From contig NZ_OZ257250.1 in NCBI RefSeq assembly GCF_965279545.1, forward strand, positions 2,046,001 to 2,110,000: a stretch of DNA of 64,000 nucleotides, given 5' to 3'. The stretch comes from Methylibium sp965279545. Lineage in GTDB: Bacteria; Pseudomonadota; Gammaproteobacteria; Burkholderiales; Burkholderiaceae_C. This document shows, piece after piece, positions 9,256 to 19,475 of the stretch. Below the pieces are notes generated by a model that worked only from the letters and a program-made list of their open reading frames with translations, ran no database searches and was not told the origin of the DNA. Position numbers and translations under genes: made by a program. Each line of letters begins with the position of its first letter. The stretch's first letter is position 1.

Positions 9256-11046
9256 TCAGAACGCGTCGAGTGCCAACGCGGTGACCGAGTCGCCGCCCTC
9301 GATGATGCTGTCGCGCAGACCCGGCAGCTTGTTCAGCAGGTGCTCGGCGTAGAAGCGCGCCGTCGCGACCTTGGCGTTCATGAAGTTCACGTCGTCGCCT
9401 GCGGCGGCGCGCGCTTCGGCCACGAGCAGCGCCCGCGCGAGTTGCCAGCCAGCCATCAGGCTGCCCGCGAGCATCAGATACGGCACGCTGCCGGCGAACA
9501 CCGCGTTCGGGCTGGCCTTGCTGTGTCCGGCCACGAAATCCACCACCTGCTCGAAGGCGACGCGCGCGGCCTTCAGGCGCAGCAGCACGGCGTGCGCCGC
9601 CACGCTGTCGCGCGCAACCAGCGCTGCTTCCGTCCGCGCGATCTGGCCGGCGATCGCCTTCGCCGTCATGCCACCGTCGCGCACCGTCTTGCGGCCCACC
9701 AGGTCGTTGGCCTGGATCGCCGTCGTGCCTTCGTAGATGGTGAGGATCCTGGCGTCGCGGTAGTACTGGGCCGCGCCGGTCTCCTCGATGTAGCCCATGC
9801 CGCCGTGCACCTGCACCCCCAGGCTCGCGACCTCCACGCTCATCTCGGTGCTGTAGCCCTTGATCAGCGGCACCATGAACTCGTAGAAGGCCTGGTTCTG
9901 CGCGCACACCTGCGCGTCGGGGTGGGCGTGGGCGGCGTCGTAGGCCGCGGCGGCCACGATTGCCATCGCACGGCAGCCCTCGGTGTGGGCGCGCATCGTC
10001 ATCAGCATGCGCCGCACGTCGGGGTGGTGGATGATGGCGGCGCTGCCCCGCACCGAGCCGTCGACCGGGCGGCTCTGCACCCGGTCCTTCGCATAGGCCA
10101 CGGCTTTCTGGTAGGCGCGCTCGGCGATCGCGATGCCCTGCACGCCGACCGCGTAGCGGGCCGCGTTCATCATGATGAACATGTACTCGAGGCCACGGTT
10201 CTCCTGGCCGATGAGGTGGCCCACGGCCCCTCCATGATCGCCGTACTGCAGCACGGCGGTCGGGCTGGCCTTGATGCCGAGCTTGTGCTCGATGCTGACG
10301 CAGTGCACGTCGTTGCGCTCGCCGAACGAGCCGTCGGGCTTCACGACGAACTTGGGCACGATGAACAGCGAGATGCCCTTCACGCCCTCGGGCGCGCCGC
10401 TGACGCGGGCCAGCACCAGATGGACGATGTTCTCGGCCATGTCGTGCTCACCGTAGGTGATGAAGATCTTGGTACCGAAGAGCTTGTAGCTGCCGTCGGG
10501 CTGCGGCTCGGCGCGGGTGCGCACCATCGCCAGGTCGGAGCCGGCCTGCGGCTCGGTCAGGTTCATCGTGCCGGTCCACTCGCCGGAGATCAACTTCGGG
10601 ATGTAGATCTGCTGCTGCTCGGGCGTACCGGCGGTCAGCAGGGCCTCGATGCAACCGTCGGTCAGCAGCGGACACAGCGCGAAGCTGAGGTTGGCACTGT
10701 TGAGCATCTCGCCGCAGGCCGCGCCGATGGTCTTGGGCAGGCCCTGGCCGCCGAAGTCGGCGGCGTGTTGCAGGCCCTGCCAGCCGCCGTCGACAAACTG
10801 CCGGAAGGCCTCCTTGAAGCCGGGCGTCGTGGTCACGCGGCCGTCCTTCCACGACGAGGGGTGCTGGTCACCCGCCCGGTTCAGCGGCGCGACCACACCT
10901 TCGTTGAACCTGGCGCATTCCTCGAGCACGGCCTGCGCAGTGTCGATGCCGGCATCCTCGAAGCCGGGCAGTTTGGCCACGTCCTCGAGCGCGGCGAGCT
11001 CCTGCATGCAGAACAGCATGTCCTTGACGGGGGCCTGGTAACTCAT
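9256..11046 (-). CDS. Acyl-CoA dehydrogenase (DmdC/FadE-like, 596 residues)
   Basis: FAD enzyme that oxidises an acyl-CoA thioester to the enoyl-CoA and passes electrons to ETF. The sequence shows an N-terminal helical domain, a middle FAD/substrate domain (TGTMNLTEPQAGSDLA, TKIFITYGEHD), and a C-terminal helical domain with a catalytic Glu in LTIYEGTTAIQA. A ~130-residue C-terminal extension follows, typical of the large enzymes often annotated as 3-methylmercaptopropionyl-CoA dehydrogenases. That annotation is used loosely and the true chain specificity is unknown. A ribosome binding site AGGAGA precedes ATG 11046. It lies 96 bp after etfA in the same direction, so the enzyme and its electron acceptor may share a transcript. 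Confidence 0.9.
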   Translation of the reverse strand: MSYQAPVKDMLFCMQELAALEDVAKLPGFEDAGIDTAQAVLEECARFNEGVVAPLNRAGDQHPSSWKDGRVTTTPGFKEAFRQFVDGGWQGLQHAADFGGQGLPKTIGAACGEMLNSANLSFALCPLLTDGCIEALLTAGTPEQQQIYIPKLISGEWTGTMNLTEPQAGSDLAMVRTRAEPQPDGSYKLFGTKIFITYGEHDMAENIVHLVLARVSGAPEGVKGISLFIVPKFVVKPDGSFGERNDVHCVSIEHKLGIKASPTAVLQYGDHGGAVGHLIGQENRGLEYMFIMMNAARYAVGVQGIAIAERAYQKAVAYAKDRVQSRPVDGSVRGSAAIIHHPDVRRMLMTMRAHTEGCRAMAIVAAAAYDAAHAHPDAQVCAQNQAFYEFMVPLIKGYSTEMSVEVASLGVQVHGGMGYIEETGAAQYYRDARILTIYEGTTAIQANDLVGRKTVRDGGMTAKAIAGQIARTEAALVARDSVAAHAVLLRLKAARVAFEQVVDFVAGHSKASPNAVFAGSVPYLMLAGSLMAGWQLARALLVAEARAAAGDDVNFMNAKVATARFYAEHLLNKLPGLRDSIIEGGDSVTALALDAF

Positions 11047-11142
11047 GGGCTGTCTCTCCTGAGGGATCGAGCGTCGGTCGGCTCGAAAAAAGCGCTCGGA
11101 CGCGAGAACGTCGAGGCGCCTGTGATGGGACGAGGAGGACGC

Positions 11143-12087
11143 TCAGAGCTGCTTGACCAGCTCCGGCACGGCCTCGAACAGATCGGCCTCGAGGCCGTAG
11201 TCGGCGACGCTGAAGATCGGCGCCTCGGGGTCCTTGTTGATCGCCACGATCACCTTGGAATCCTTCATGCCCGCGAGGTGCTGGATGGCCCCGGAGATGC
11301 CCGCGGCGATGTACAGGCTGGGTGCCACGATCTTGCCGGTCTGCCCGACCTGCCAGTCGTTGGGCGCGTAGCCGGCGTCCACCGCCGCGCGGCTGGCGCC
11401 CAGCGCCGCGCCGAGCTTGTCGGCCAGCGGCGTGAGCACCTCGTTGAACTTGTCGCTGCTGCCCAGCGCCCGGCCGCCGCTGACGATGATCTTGGCCGCG
11501 GTGAGCTCGGGCCGGTCGCTCTTGGTGACCTCGCGGCCGACGAAGCGGCTCTGGCCGCTGTCGGCCACCGCGCTCAGGAGCTCGATGGCGGCGCTGCCGC
11601 CCTGGGGGGCCGCATCGAAGCCGGTGGTGCGCACGGTGAGCACCTTGACCTTGTCCAGGCTCTGCTGGATGGCGATGGCGTTGCCGGCGTAGATCGGGCG
11701 CTCGAAGGTGTCGGCGCCGTCGATCTGGGTGACGTCGGAGAGCTGGGCGACGTCGAGCAGCGCGGCCACGCGCGGCGCAACGTTCTTGCCGTGCGCGGTG
11801 GCGGGGAACAGGATGTGGCCGTAGCCGGCGGCGATGGCGAGCACCTGGGCGGCGACGTTCTCGGCCAGTTGCTCCTCGAGCTGCGGGGCGTCGGCATGCA
11901 GGACCTTGGTGACGCCCCGGATCTGCGCGGCGTGCTTCGCGGCGTCGCCGGCCTGGTGGCCGGCCACCAGCAGGTGGACTTCACCGCCGGTGAACCTGGC
12001 GATGGCGGCGGCGGCGCTGACGGTGTTGAGGGTGGCGCCCTTGAGCTGGGCGTGTTCGTGTTCGGCGATGACAAGGATGGCGGTCAT
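11143..12087 (-). CDS. etfA: Electron transfer flavoprotein, alpha subunit
   Basis: 314 residues, the usual length for EtfA. The N-terminal domain begins MTAILVIAEHEHAQLK. The C-terminal FAD domain shows the signature around residues 245-290: a VGQTGKIVAPSLYIAAGISG stretch, HLAGMKDSKVIVAINKD, and PIFSVADYGLEAD. With EtfB it accepts electrons from acyl-CoA dehydrogenases and hands them to ETF-ubiquinone oxidoreductase, which is not in this window. It lies 11 bp downstream of etfB and upstream of an acyl-CoA dehydrogenase gene, an arrangement common in Burkholderiales. Confidence 0.96.
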   Translation of the reverse strand: MTAILVIAEHEHAQLKGATLNTVSAAAAIARFTGGEVHLLVAGHQAGDAAKHAAQIRGVTKVLHADAPQLEEQLAENVAAQVLAIAAGYGHILFPATAHGKNVAPRVAALLDVAQLSDVTQIDGADTFERPIYAGNAIAIQQSLDKVKVLTVRTTGFDAAPQGGSAAIELLSAVADSGQSRFVGREVTKSDRPELTAAKIIVSGGRALGSSDKFNEVLTPLADKLGAALGASRAAVDAGYAPNDWQVGQTGKIVAPSLYIAAGISGAIQHLAGMKDSKVIVAINKDPEAPIFSVADYGLEADLFEAVPELVKQL

Positions 12088-12098
12088 GGTGGGGGTCC

Positions 12099-12860
12099 TC
12101 AGATCACCTTGGCTTCGTTCTTGAGCTTGGCCACCAGCGTGGCAACGTCGGGCACCATGACGCCGGCGGAGCGCTTGGGCGGCTCGCTGACCTTGAGGGT
12201 CTTGATGCGCGGGGTGGTGTCGACGCCCAGGTCGGCCGGCTTGAAGACCTCGAGGGTCTTCTTCTTGGCCTTCATGATGTTGGGCAGCGTGACGTAGCGC
12301 GGCTCGTTCAGGCGCAGGTCGGTGGTGATGACGGCCGGCAGGGTGATGGAGACGGTCTCGAGGCCACCGTCGACTTCGCGGGTGACCTGGGCGCGCTTTT
12401 GTCCGTTGTCATCGACGATCTCGACCTTGCTGGCGAAGGTGGCCTGCGGCCAGCCGGCGAGCGCGGCGAGCATCTGGCCGGTCTGGTTGCAGTCGTCGTC
12501 GATGGCCTGCTTGCCGAGGATGACGAGCTGGGGCTGCTCCTTGTCGAGCAGGGCCTTCAGAAGCTTGGCAACGGCCAGCGGCTGGAGTTCGTCGGTGGTC
12601 TCGACCAGGATGGCGCGGTCGGCACCGATGGCCATCGCGGTGCGCAGGGTCTCCTGGCACTGGGTCGGCCCGCAGGAGACGGCGATCACTTCGGTGAGGA
12701 GGCCCTTTTCCTTGAGCCTCACGGCCTCTTCGACGGCAATCTCGTCGAACGGGTTCATGCTCATCTTGACGTTGGCGATGTCCACGCCGCTGCCGTCGCT
12801 CTTGACCCGCACCTTCACGTTGTAGTCCACCACGCGCTTGACGGCGATGAGAGCTTTCAT
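12099..12860 (-). CDS. etfB: Electron transfer flavoprotein, beta subunit
   Basis: 253 residues starting MKALIAVKRVVDYNVKVR. The AMP-binding region includes VSCGPTQCQETLRTAMAIG and the EtfB signature LRLNEPRYVTLPNIMKAKKK near the C-terminus. ATG 12860 is chosen over an in-frame ATG 12 codons upstream because it matches the conserved EtfB N-terminus and has GGAG a few bases upstream. It is the first gene of the etfB-etfA(-acyl-CoA dehydrogenase) unit. The ~200-bp gap to the divergent murI gene should hold its promoter. Confidence 0.96.
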   Translation of the reverse strand: MKALIAVKRVVDYNVKVRVKSDGSGVDIANVKMSMNPFDEIAVEEAVRLKEKGLLTEVIAVSCGPTQCQETLRTAMAIGADRAILVETTDELQPLAVAKLLKALLDKEQPQLVILGKQAIDDDCNQTGQMLAALAGWPQATFASKVEIVDDNGQKRAQVTREVDGGLETVSITLPAVITTDLRLNEPRYVTLPNIMKAKKKTLEVFKPADLGVDTTPRIKTLKVSEPPKRSAGVMVPDVATLVAKLKNEAKVI

Positions 12861-13066
12861 TCGATCTTCTCCGGGAGATTGATGCAAAACCTGCACTGCG
12901 ATTCTATGGAGCCCCCGTGCGGATTCCCGATAGGGTCAACACAGAAAAGCACGATCGTTCGATTCCCGGGAATGATACCTGCGGGCAGACCTGCCGGACA
13001 TGTCCGATTGCGTCACCGACAGGGCATCCTGCGCGCGATCCGGCCACTTGCTAGACTCGCGCGCCC

Positions 13067-13888
13067 ATGAATGCCCCTGCACCTTCGGAGCCGAACCCCA
13101 CCGCCTGCATCGGTGTGTTCGATTCTGGTGTCGGCGGTCTGTCGGTGCTGCGGGCCCTGCACCGCCATCTGCCGCGCTCACGGCTGCTGTATGTCGCGGA
13201 TTCGGGTCACGCGCCTTACGGAGAGCGCGACGAGGCCTATGTCGTCGAACGCTCGCGCGTGCTGACCGCCCACCTGCTGCGCGAGGGCGCGCAGCTCATC
13301 GTGGTGGCCTGCAACACAGCGACCGCGGCCGCCGTCCGCGCCCTGCGCGACGAACATCCGGACGTGCATTTCGTCGGCGTCGAGCCGGGCATCAAACCGG
13401 CGATCGCGCTGACGCGCAACGGCCGCATCGGCGTGATGGCCACGCGCGGCACGCTGGCCAGCGACAAGTTCCGCCAACTGGTCGCCTCGCACGCGCAGGG
13501 CGCGCAGCTCCACCTGCAGGCCTGCGCCGGCCTCGCTCACGCGATCGAGGCGGGAGACGCCGACAGCGCCGAGGTGCGCAGGCTGGTCGCGCAGCACACC
13601 GCGCCGCTGCGTGCGGCGCACGTCGACACCGTGGTGCTCGGCTGCACGCACTACCCCTTCGTCGCGCAACACATCCAGGCCGCCCTGGGAGCCGAAGTCC
13701 GACTGGTCGATACGGCCGATGCGGTGGCGCGGCGCGCGCAGCAGATCGCCGCGACCTTGCAGCCCGCCGGCGACGCCGTATTCGAGCCAGCGCGGCTGTG
13801 GACGACCGGCGCGCTGTCGACGCTGCAACTGGTCGCGCGCAAGTGGCTGGATTTCGAGACCGAGACCCTCGCGCTGCCAGCGAACTGA
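13067..13888 (+). CDS. murI: Glutamate racemase
   Basis: 273 residues. MurI interconverts L- and D-glutamate to supply D-Glu for peptidoglycan. The two catalytic cysteines are Cys82 in VVACNTATAA and Cys193 in LGCTHYPF. The N-terminal IGVFDSGVGGLSVL motif and YVADSGHAPYG are also present. The length fits the family. The gene is divergent from etfB and convergent with the tRNA-Leu(UAA) gene that begins 97 bp after its stop. Confidence 0.96.
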   Translation: MNAPAPSEPNPTACIGVFDSGVGGLSVLRALHRHLPRSRLLYVADSGHAPYGERDEAYVVERSRVLTAHLLREGAQLIVVACNTATAAAVRALRDEHPDVHFVGVEPGIKPAIALTRNGRIGVMATRGTLASDKFRQLVASHAQGAQLHLQACAGLAHAIEAGDADSAEVRRLVAQHTAPLRAAHVDTVVLGCTHYPFVAQHIQAALGAEVRLVDTADAVARRAQQIAATLQPAGDAVFEPARLWTTGALSTLQLVARKWLDFETETLALPAN

Positions 13889-13984
13889 CGAAACTCGTGG
13901 CCGCGGGTTCGCTCCGATGGGGAACTCTGCTGCCGTCGATGGTCGCGCCAATGCCCATTGGCAACGGCGTACTGATCCTGTCGG

Positions 13985-14315
13985 TGGTGCCTCGACCCGG
14001 GATCGAACCGGGATGGACCGATGAGGGTCCGGCGGATTTTCTTACCCACTACGGCTTTCGCCGCCGCACGCTACCTTCGCTGCGCGCGTTCGGGGTCTGG
14101 AGCGCGCCTTCACCATCGCTTGCGCCTTAGGTGCCCGCCGTCCGCTCTCTACACCTTCCGCCCCGGGGTCGGCAGCGGCTTGGCTCGGCGTTGCCTCGCG
14201 GCGCATGCGCCGCAGGGGGTTCTCCGAATTTGACGGGATTCATCCCGCGCGTTTCCGCGCGAGCGCTCAAATTGCTTTCAAGTCCGCTGCGTCTGCCAAT
14301 TTCGCCATCGAGGCC
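13985..14315 (-). tRNA. tRNA-Leu(UAA), split by a group I intron
   Basis: The 5' exon is 14281-14315 (35 nt): acceptor strand GCCTCGA, D arm with GCG/CGC stem, anticodon strand GCGGA, then C32 U33 U34. The 3' exon is 13985-14040: AAAA, TCCGC, a long variable arm with GGACC/GGTCC stem, T arm CCCGG-TTCGATC-CCGGG, acceptor TCGAGGC, discriminator A and encoded CCA. Joined, the exons form a perfect 7-bp acceptor stem, a 5-bp anticodon stem GCGGA/TCCGC and a 7-nt loop CTTAAAA with anticodon UAA. The 240-nt interruption sits between U34 and A35. It is the last gene of a Gly-Cys-Leu tRNA cluster, the same order as E. coli glyW-cysT-leuZ. Confidence 0.95.
14041..14280 (-). ncRNA. Group I self-splicing intron inside tRNA-Leu(UAA), no ORF
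   Basis: 240 nt between exon bases U34 and A35. The 5' splice site U would pair with G of a GAG guide sequence (CTT with GAG, U.G at the splice site), and the last intron base is G. Core elements read 5'-3' on the minus strand are: P2 hairpin CGCGC-GGAAAC-GCGCG; P4 TTCGG with CCGAG; a GGCAACGCCGAGCCAAGCCG block; GGAAGGTGTAGAGAGCGGAC (P7 5' side) and GCGCTCCAG (P7 3' side); CACCTAAGGCG; and a P9 hairpin GGCGAAAGCC with a GAAA loop. These blocks match, from memory, both the Azoarcus tRNA-Ile and the cyanobacterial tRNA-Leu introns (subgroup IC3). There is no room for a homing endonuclease. Confidence 0.93.
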
Positions 14316-14368
14316 CGCTCGCATGGTAGCGCCACGCCACCCTGCCCAAACCACCCTGCACAAACAAG

Positions 14369-14391
14369 AACGCCTCGCGGAGCGAGGCGTT
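14369..14391 (-). terminator. Hairpin between tRNA-Cys and tRNA-Leu(UAA)
   Basis: AACGCCTCGC and its complement form a strong stem closed by a very short loop, followed on the minus strand by CTTGTTTG, which is only weakly T-rich. It could act as a processing signal between tRNAs or as a weak terminator. Because intron-containing tRNA-Leu lies just downstream, read-through or a separate promoter is required for its expression. Confidence 0.5.
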
Positions 14392-14416
14392 GGAACGTTC
14401 GACATCGATCGGAGAG

Positions 14417-14490
14417 TGGAGGCGCGGGCCAGAGTCGAACTGGCCTGGACGGATTTGCAATCCGCTGCATAACCGCTTTGCTACCGCGCC
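14417..14490 (-). tRNA. tRNA-Cys(GCA)
   Basis: A 74-nt gene including encoded CCA. Acceptor GGCGCGG pairs with CCGCGCC, the anticodon loop is GATTGCAAATC with GCA at 34-36, and the discriminator is U73, as expected for tRNA-Cys. It is the middle gene of the Gly-Cys-Leu cluster. Confidence 0.97.
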
Positions 14491-14525
14491 CTGGAGCCCC
14501 TCGCGAGACCGTCGACGATTCTGAC

Positions 14526-14550
14526 AAAAAAGGGAAGCATGAGCTTCCCT
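14526..14550 (-). terminator. Rho-independent terminator after tRNA-Gly
   Basis: Stem AGGGAAGC / GCTTCCCT with a 4-nt loop, followed on the minus strand by six T residues (positions 14531 down to 14526). This is a good intrinsic terminator placed between tRNA-Gly and tRNA-Cys, so tRNA-Cys and tRNA-Leu may depend on read-through or their own promoter. Confidence 0.75.
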
Positions 14551-14560
14551 TTCGCAAGTC

Positions 14561-14636
<76 letters not shown>

Positions 14637-14735
14637 ACACTTTTCACGGACTGACCGCTCGCAACAAGTCGCCTTGTTGCGAGCCCTGGACTATAGCCGA
14701 ATCCACCAGGGTCTCGCAAGTCACCCGCGCGCCAT

Positions 14736-17153
<2,418 letters not shown>

Positions 17154-17276
17154 GGAAACCTCTCTTTCTCAGGCCCAAATGGAGCCCGAGCAGCAGATTG
17201 CAAGAAGGGGGCCTGGACTGCTGCGGTGGCGGCAGGCTGCTGAGTGTTGGGCCGGCACCGGACGCAAAAAGCGGCC

Positions 17277-18548
17277 TCAGGCGCTGGCCTTGTGCTCGCG
17301 GTAGACCAGCAGCGGCTTGGTGTGTTCTTCGATCGTGTGCTCGTCAAGCACGACCTTCTGGACGCCGTCCATCGTCGGCAGCTCGAACATCGTGTCCATC
17401 AGCGACTGCTCCATGATCGAGCGCAGGCCGCGGGCGCCGGTCTTGCGGGCCAGCGCCTTCTGGGCGATGGCGGTCAGCGCCGACGGCCGGATCTCGAGTT
17501 CGACACCGTCCATCGCGAACAGCTTCTGGTACTGCTTGACCAGTGCGTTCTTGGGCTCGGTGAGGATCTGCACCATGGCGTCTTCGGTGAGTTCGCCCAG
17601 CGTGGCGACCACCGGCAGGCGGCCCACCAGCTCCGGGATCAGGCCGAACTTGATCAGGTCTTCGGGCTCGACCTCGCGAAACACGTCACTGACCTTGCGT
17701 TCGGTCTTGCTCTTCACGCTGGCACCGAAGCCGATGCCCGATTTCTCGGAGCGGTTCTGGATCACCTTCTCGAGGCCGTCGAACGCGCCGCCGCAGATGA
17801 ACAGGATGTTGGTCGTGTCGATCTGCAGGAAGTCCTGGTTCGGGTGCTTGCGCCCGCCCTGCGGCGGCACGCTGGCCATCGTGCCTTCGACCAGCTTGAG
17901 CAAGGCCTGCTGTACGCCTTCGCCCGACACGTCGCGCGTGATCGACGGGTTGTCGGCCTTGCGCGAGATCTTGTCGATTTCGTCGATGTAGACGATGCCG
18001 CGCTGCGCCCGCTCGACCTCGTAGTTGCAGTTCTGCAGCAGCTTCTGGATGATGTTCTCGACGTCCTCGCCCACGTAGCCGGCCTCGGTCAGCGTGGTGG
18101 CGTCGGCGATCACGAACGGCACGTTGAGCAGCCGCGCCAGCGTCTGCGCCAGCAGGGTCTTGCCCGAACCGGTGGGGCCGATCAGCAGGATGTTGCTCTT
18201 CGCGAGCTCGACTTCCTCCTTCTTGCCCACGCCCTGCATGTGCTTGAGGCGCTTGTAGTGGTTGTAGACGGCCACCGCCAGCGTGCGCTTGGCCGGCTCC
18301 TGGCCGATCACGTACTGATCGAGGCTGGCCTTGATCTCGCCGGGCACCGGCAGGTCGCTCTTGGCCGCCTTGGCCTCGGCGCTGTCGGCCGGCACTTCAT
18401 CACGGATGATGTCGTTGCACAGCTCGATGCACTCGTCGCAGATGAACACCGACGGGCCGGCGATGAGTTTCTTCACCTCATGCTGACTCTTCCCGCAGAA
18501 CGAGCAGTACAGCACTTTTTCGCTGGAGGAGCCTTTTTTCTCTGGCAT
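17277..18548 (-). CDS. clpX: ATP-dependent Clp protease ATP-binding subunit ClpX
   Basis: 423 residues, the normal ClpX length. The N-terminal zinc-binding domain uses Cys15, Cys18, Cys37 and Cys40 (CSFCGK and CDEC). The AAA+ module has Walker A GPTGSGKT at 124-131 and Walker B VYIDEIDKI; the pore loop GYVGED and the IGF-type ClpP-docking loop (KSGIGFGA) are visible. ClpX unfolds tagged substrates and feeds them to ClpP. It is 99 bp downstream of clpP, with a hairpin between the two genes. Confidence 0.98.
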   Translation of the reverse strand: MPEKKGSSSEKVLYCSFCGKSQHEVKKLIAGPSVFICDECIELCNDIIRDEVPADSAEAKAAKSDLPVPGEIKASLDQYVIGQEPAKRTLAVAVYNHYKRLKHMQGVGKKEEVELAKSNILLIGPTGSGKTLLAQTLARLLNVPFVIADATTLTEAGYVGEDVENIIQKLLQNCNYEVERAQRGIVYIDEIDKISRKADNPSITRDVSGEGVQQALLKLVEGTMASVPPQGGRKHPNQDFLQIDTTNILFICGGAFDGLEKVIQNRSEKSGIGFGASVKSKTERKVSDVFREVEPEDLIKFGLIPELVGRLPVVATLGELTEDAMVQILTEPKNALVKQYQKLFAMDGVELEIRPSALTAIAQKALARKTGARGLRSIMEQSLMDTMFELPTMDGVQKVVLDEHTIEEHTKPLLVYREHKASA

Positions 18549-18593
18549 GGGACGAGCCGTCAGGGGAGTGACAAGGATGATAAGGGAAAAGAA

Positions 18594-18625
18594 AACGGGG
18601 CCTTGGCGTCGAAAAAGGCCCCGTT
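18594..18625 (-). terminator. Hairpin/terminator between clpP and clpX
   Basis: On the minus strand a 9-bp stem AACGGGGCC / GGCCCCGTT encloses a 14-nt loop and is followed by TTCTTTTCC. It may attenuate clpP transcription before clpX, giving more ClpP than ClpX, or end a clpP transcript entirely. Confidence 0.6.
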
Positions 18626-18647
18626 GTCCTCCCAGTTACCGGCTGAA

Positions 18648-19256
18648 TCAGGCGCGCTTGGAGATCACCTTGTCGATCAGGCCGTAGTTCGTGGCCTCTT
18701 CGGCCGACATGAAGTAGTCCCGCTCCGAGTCGGCGCGGATCTTCTCCAGCGGCTGGCCGGTGCGTTCGGCCAGGATGGCGTTCAGGCTCTCGCGCAGCTT
18801 CAGGATCTCGCGCGCCTGGATCTCGATGTCGGTCGCCTGGCCCTGGGCGCCGCCCGAAGGCTGGTGGATCATCACGCGGGAATTCGGCAGCGCGAAGCGC
18901 TTGCCCTTGGCGCCCGCCGCCAGCAGGAAGGCGCCCATGCTCGCCGCGATGCCCATGCACAGCGTGGACACGTCGGGCTTGATGAACTGCATGGTGTCGA
19001 AGATCGACAGGCCGGCGCTGACCGAGCCGCCCGGCGAGTTGATGTAAAGCGAGATGTCCTTGTCGGGGTTCTCGCTCTCCAGGAACAGCAACTGGGCCAC
19101 CACCAGGTTGGCCGTCTGGTCGTTCACCGGCCCGACCAGGAAGATCACGCGCTCACGCAGCAGCCGGCTGTAGATGTCGTAGGCACGCTCGCCGCGACCC
19201 GACTGTTCGATGACGATGGGCACCATGCCCAGACCCTGTGTTTCCAGCGCGCTCAT
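18648..19256 (-). CDS. clpP: ATP-dependent Clp protease proteolytic subunit
   Basis: 202 residues. The serine protease triad is complete: Ser106 in GIAASMGAF, His131 in RVMIHQPSGG and Asp180 in ADSERD. Self-assembling tetradecamer partner of ClpX (and ClpA, not present here). It lies downstream of trigger factor, from which it is separated by 219 bp containing a strong hairpin, so it probably has its own promoter as well. Confidence 0.98.
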   Translation of the reverse strand: MSALETQGLGMVPIVIEQSGRGERAYDIYSRLLRERVIFLVGPVNDQTANLVVAQLLFLESENPDKDISLYINSPGGSVSAGLSIFDTMQFIKPDVSTLCMGIAASMGAFLLAAGAKGKRFALPNSRVMIHQPSGGAQGQATDIEIQAREILKLRESLNAILAERTGQPLEKIRADSERDYFMSAEEATNYGLIDKVISKRA

Positions 19257-19380
19257 GGCACTCCTTGAATTCGACTGACTTTGCTAGATGCGGCTGGATT
19301 ATGTCGCGTCAAGAGAGGGCCGCCTGGGAGTGCAAGAATGCGCCGGACTCGCAACACGGCGGCCTCCGAGGCCAGAAGAA

Positions 19381-19412
19381 GGCCGGCCCCCGGGCCGAGG
19401 GCCGAGCCGGCC
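19381..19412 (-). terminator. GC-rich hairpin after trigger factor
   Basis: On the minus strand the outer stem GGCCGGC / GCCGGCC encloses a second GGCCC-type pairing and is followed by TTCTTCT. It is a candidate terminator between tig and clpP. The remainder of 19257-19475 holds no gene that I can see. Confidence 0.55.
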
Positions 19413-19475
19413 CAAGCCCGCCGCGACGCCTGCAGGGCGACTATGGCGCACCACCACAGGCGGGGCCTCGCTCAA

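Noticed and set aside
13985..14040. Degenerate tRNA fragment or tRNA pseudogene (T arm and acceptor strand only)
   Set aside because: The matching 5' half was found 240 nt away with full complementarity and a group I intron core in between, so it is an intron-split functional gene.
13985..14315. tmRNA (ssrA) candidate because of the tRNA-like 3' end
   Set aside because: No tag reading frame ending in ALAA-type codons, and the internal part matches group I core elements instead.
19381..19412. REP-like palindromic repeat family
   Set aside because: The GC-rich hairpins after several genes differ in sequence; they look like separate terminators rather than copies of one repeat.
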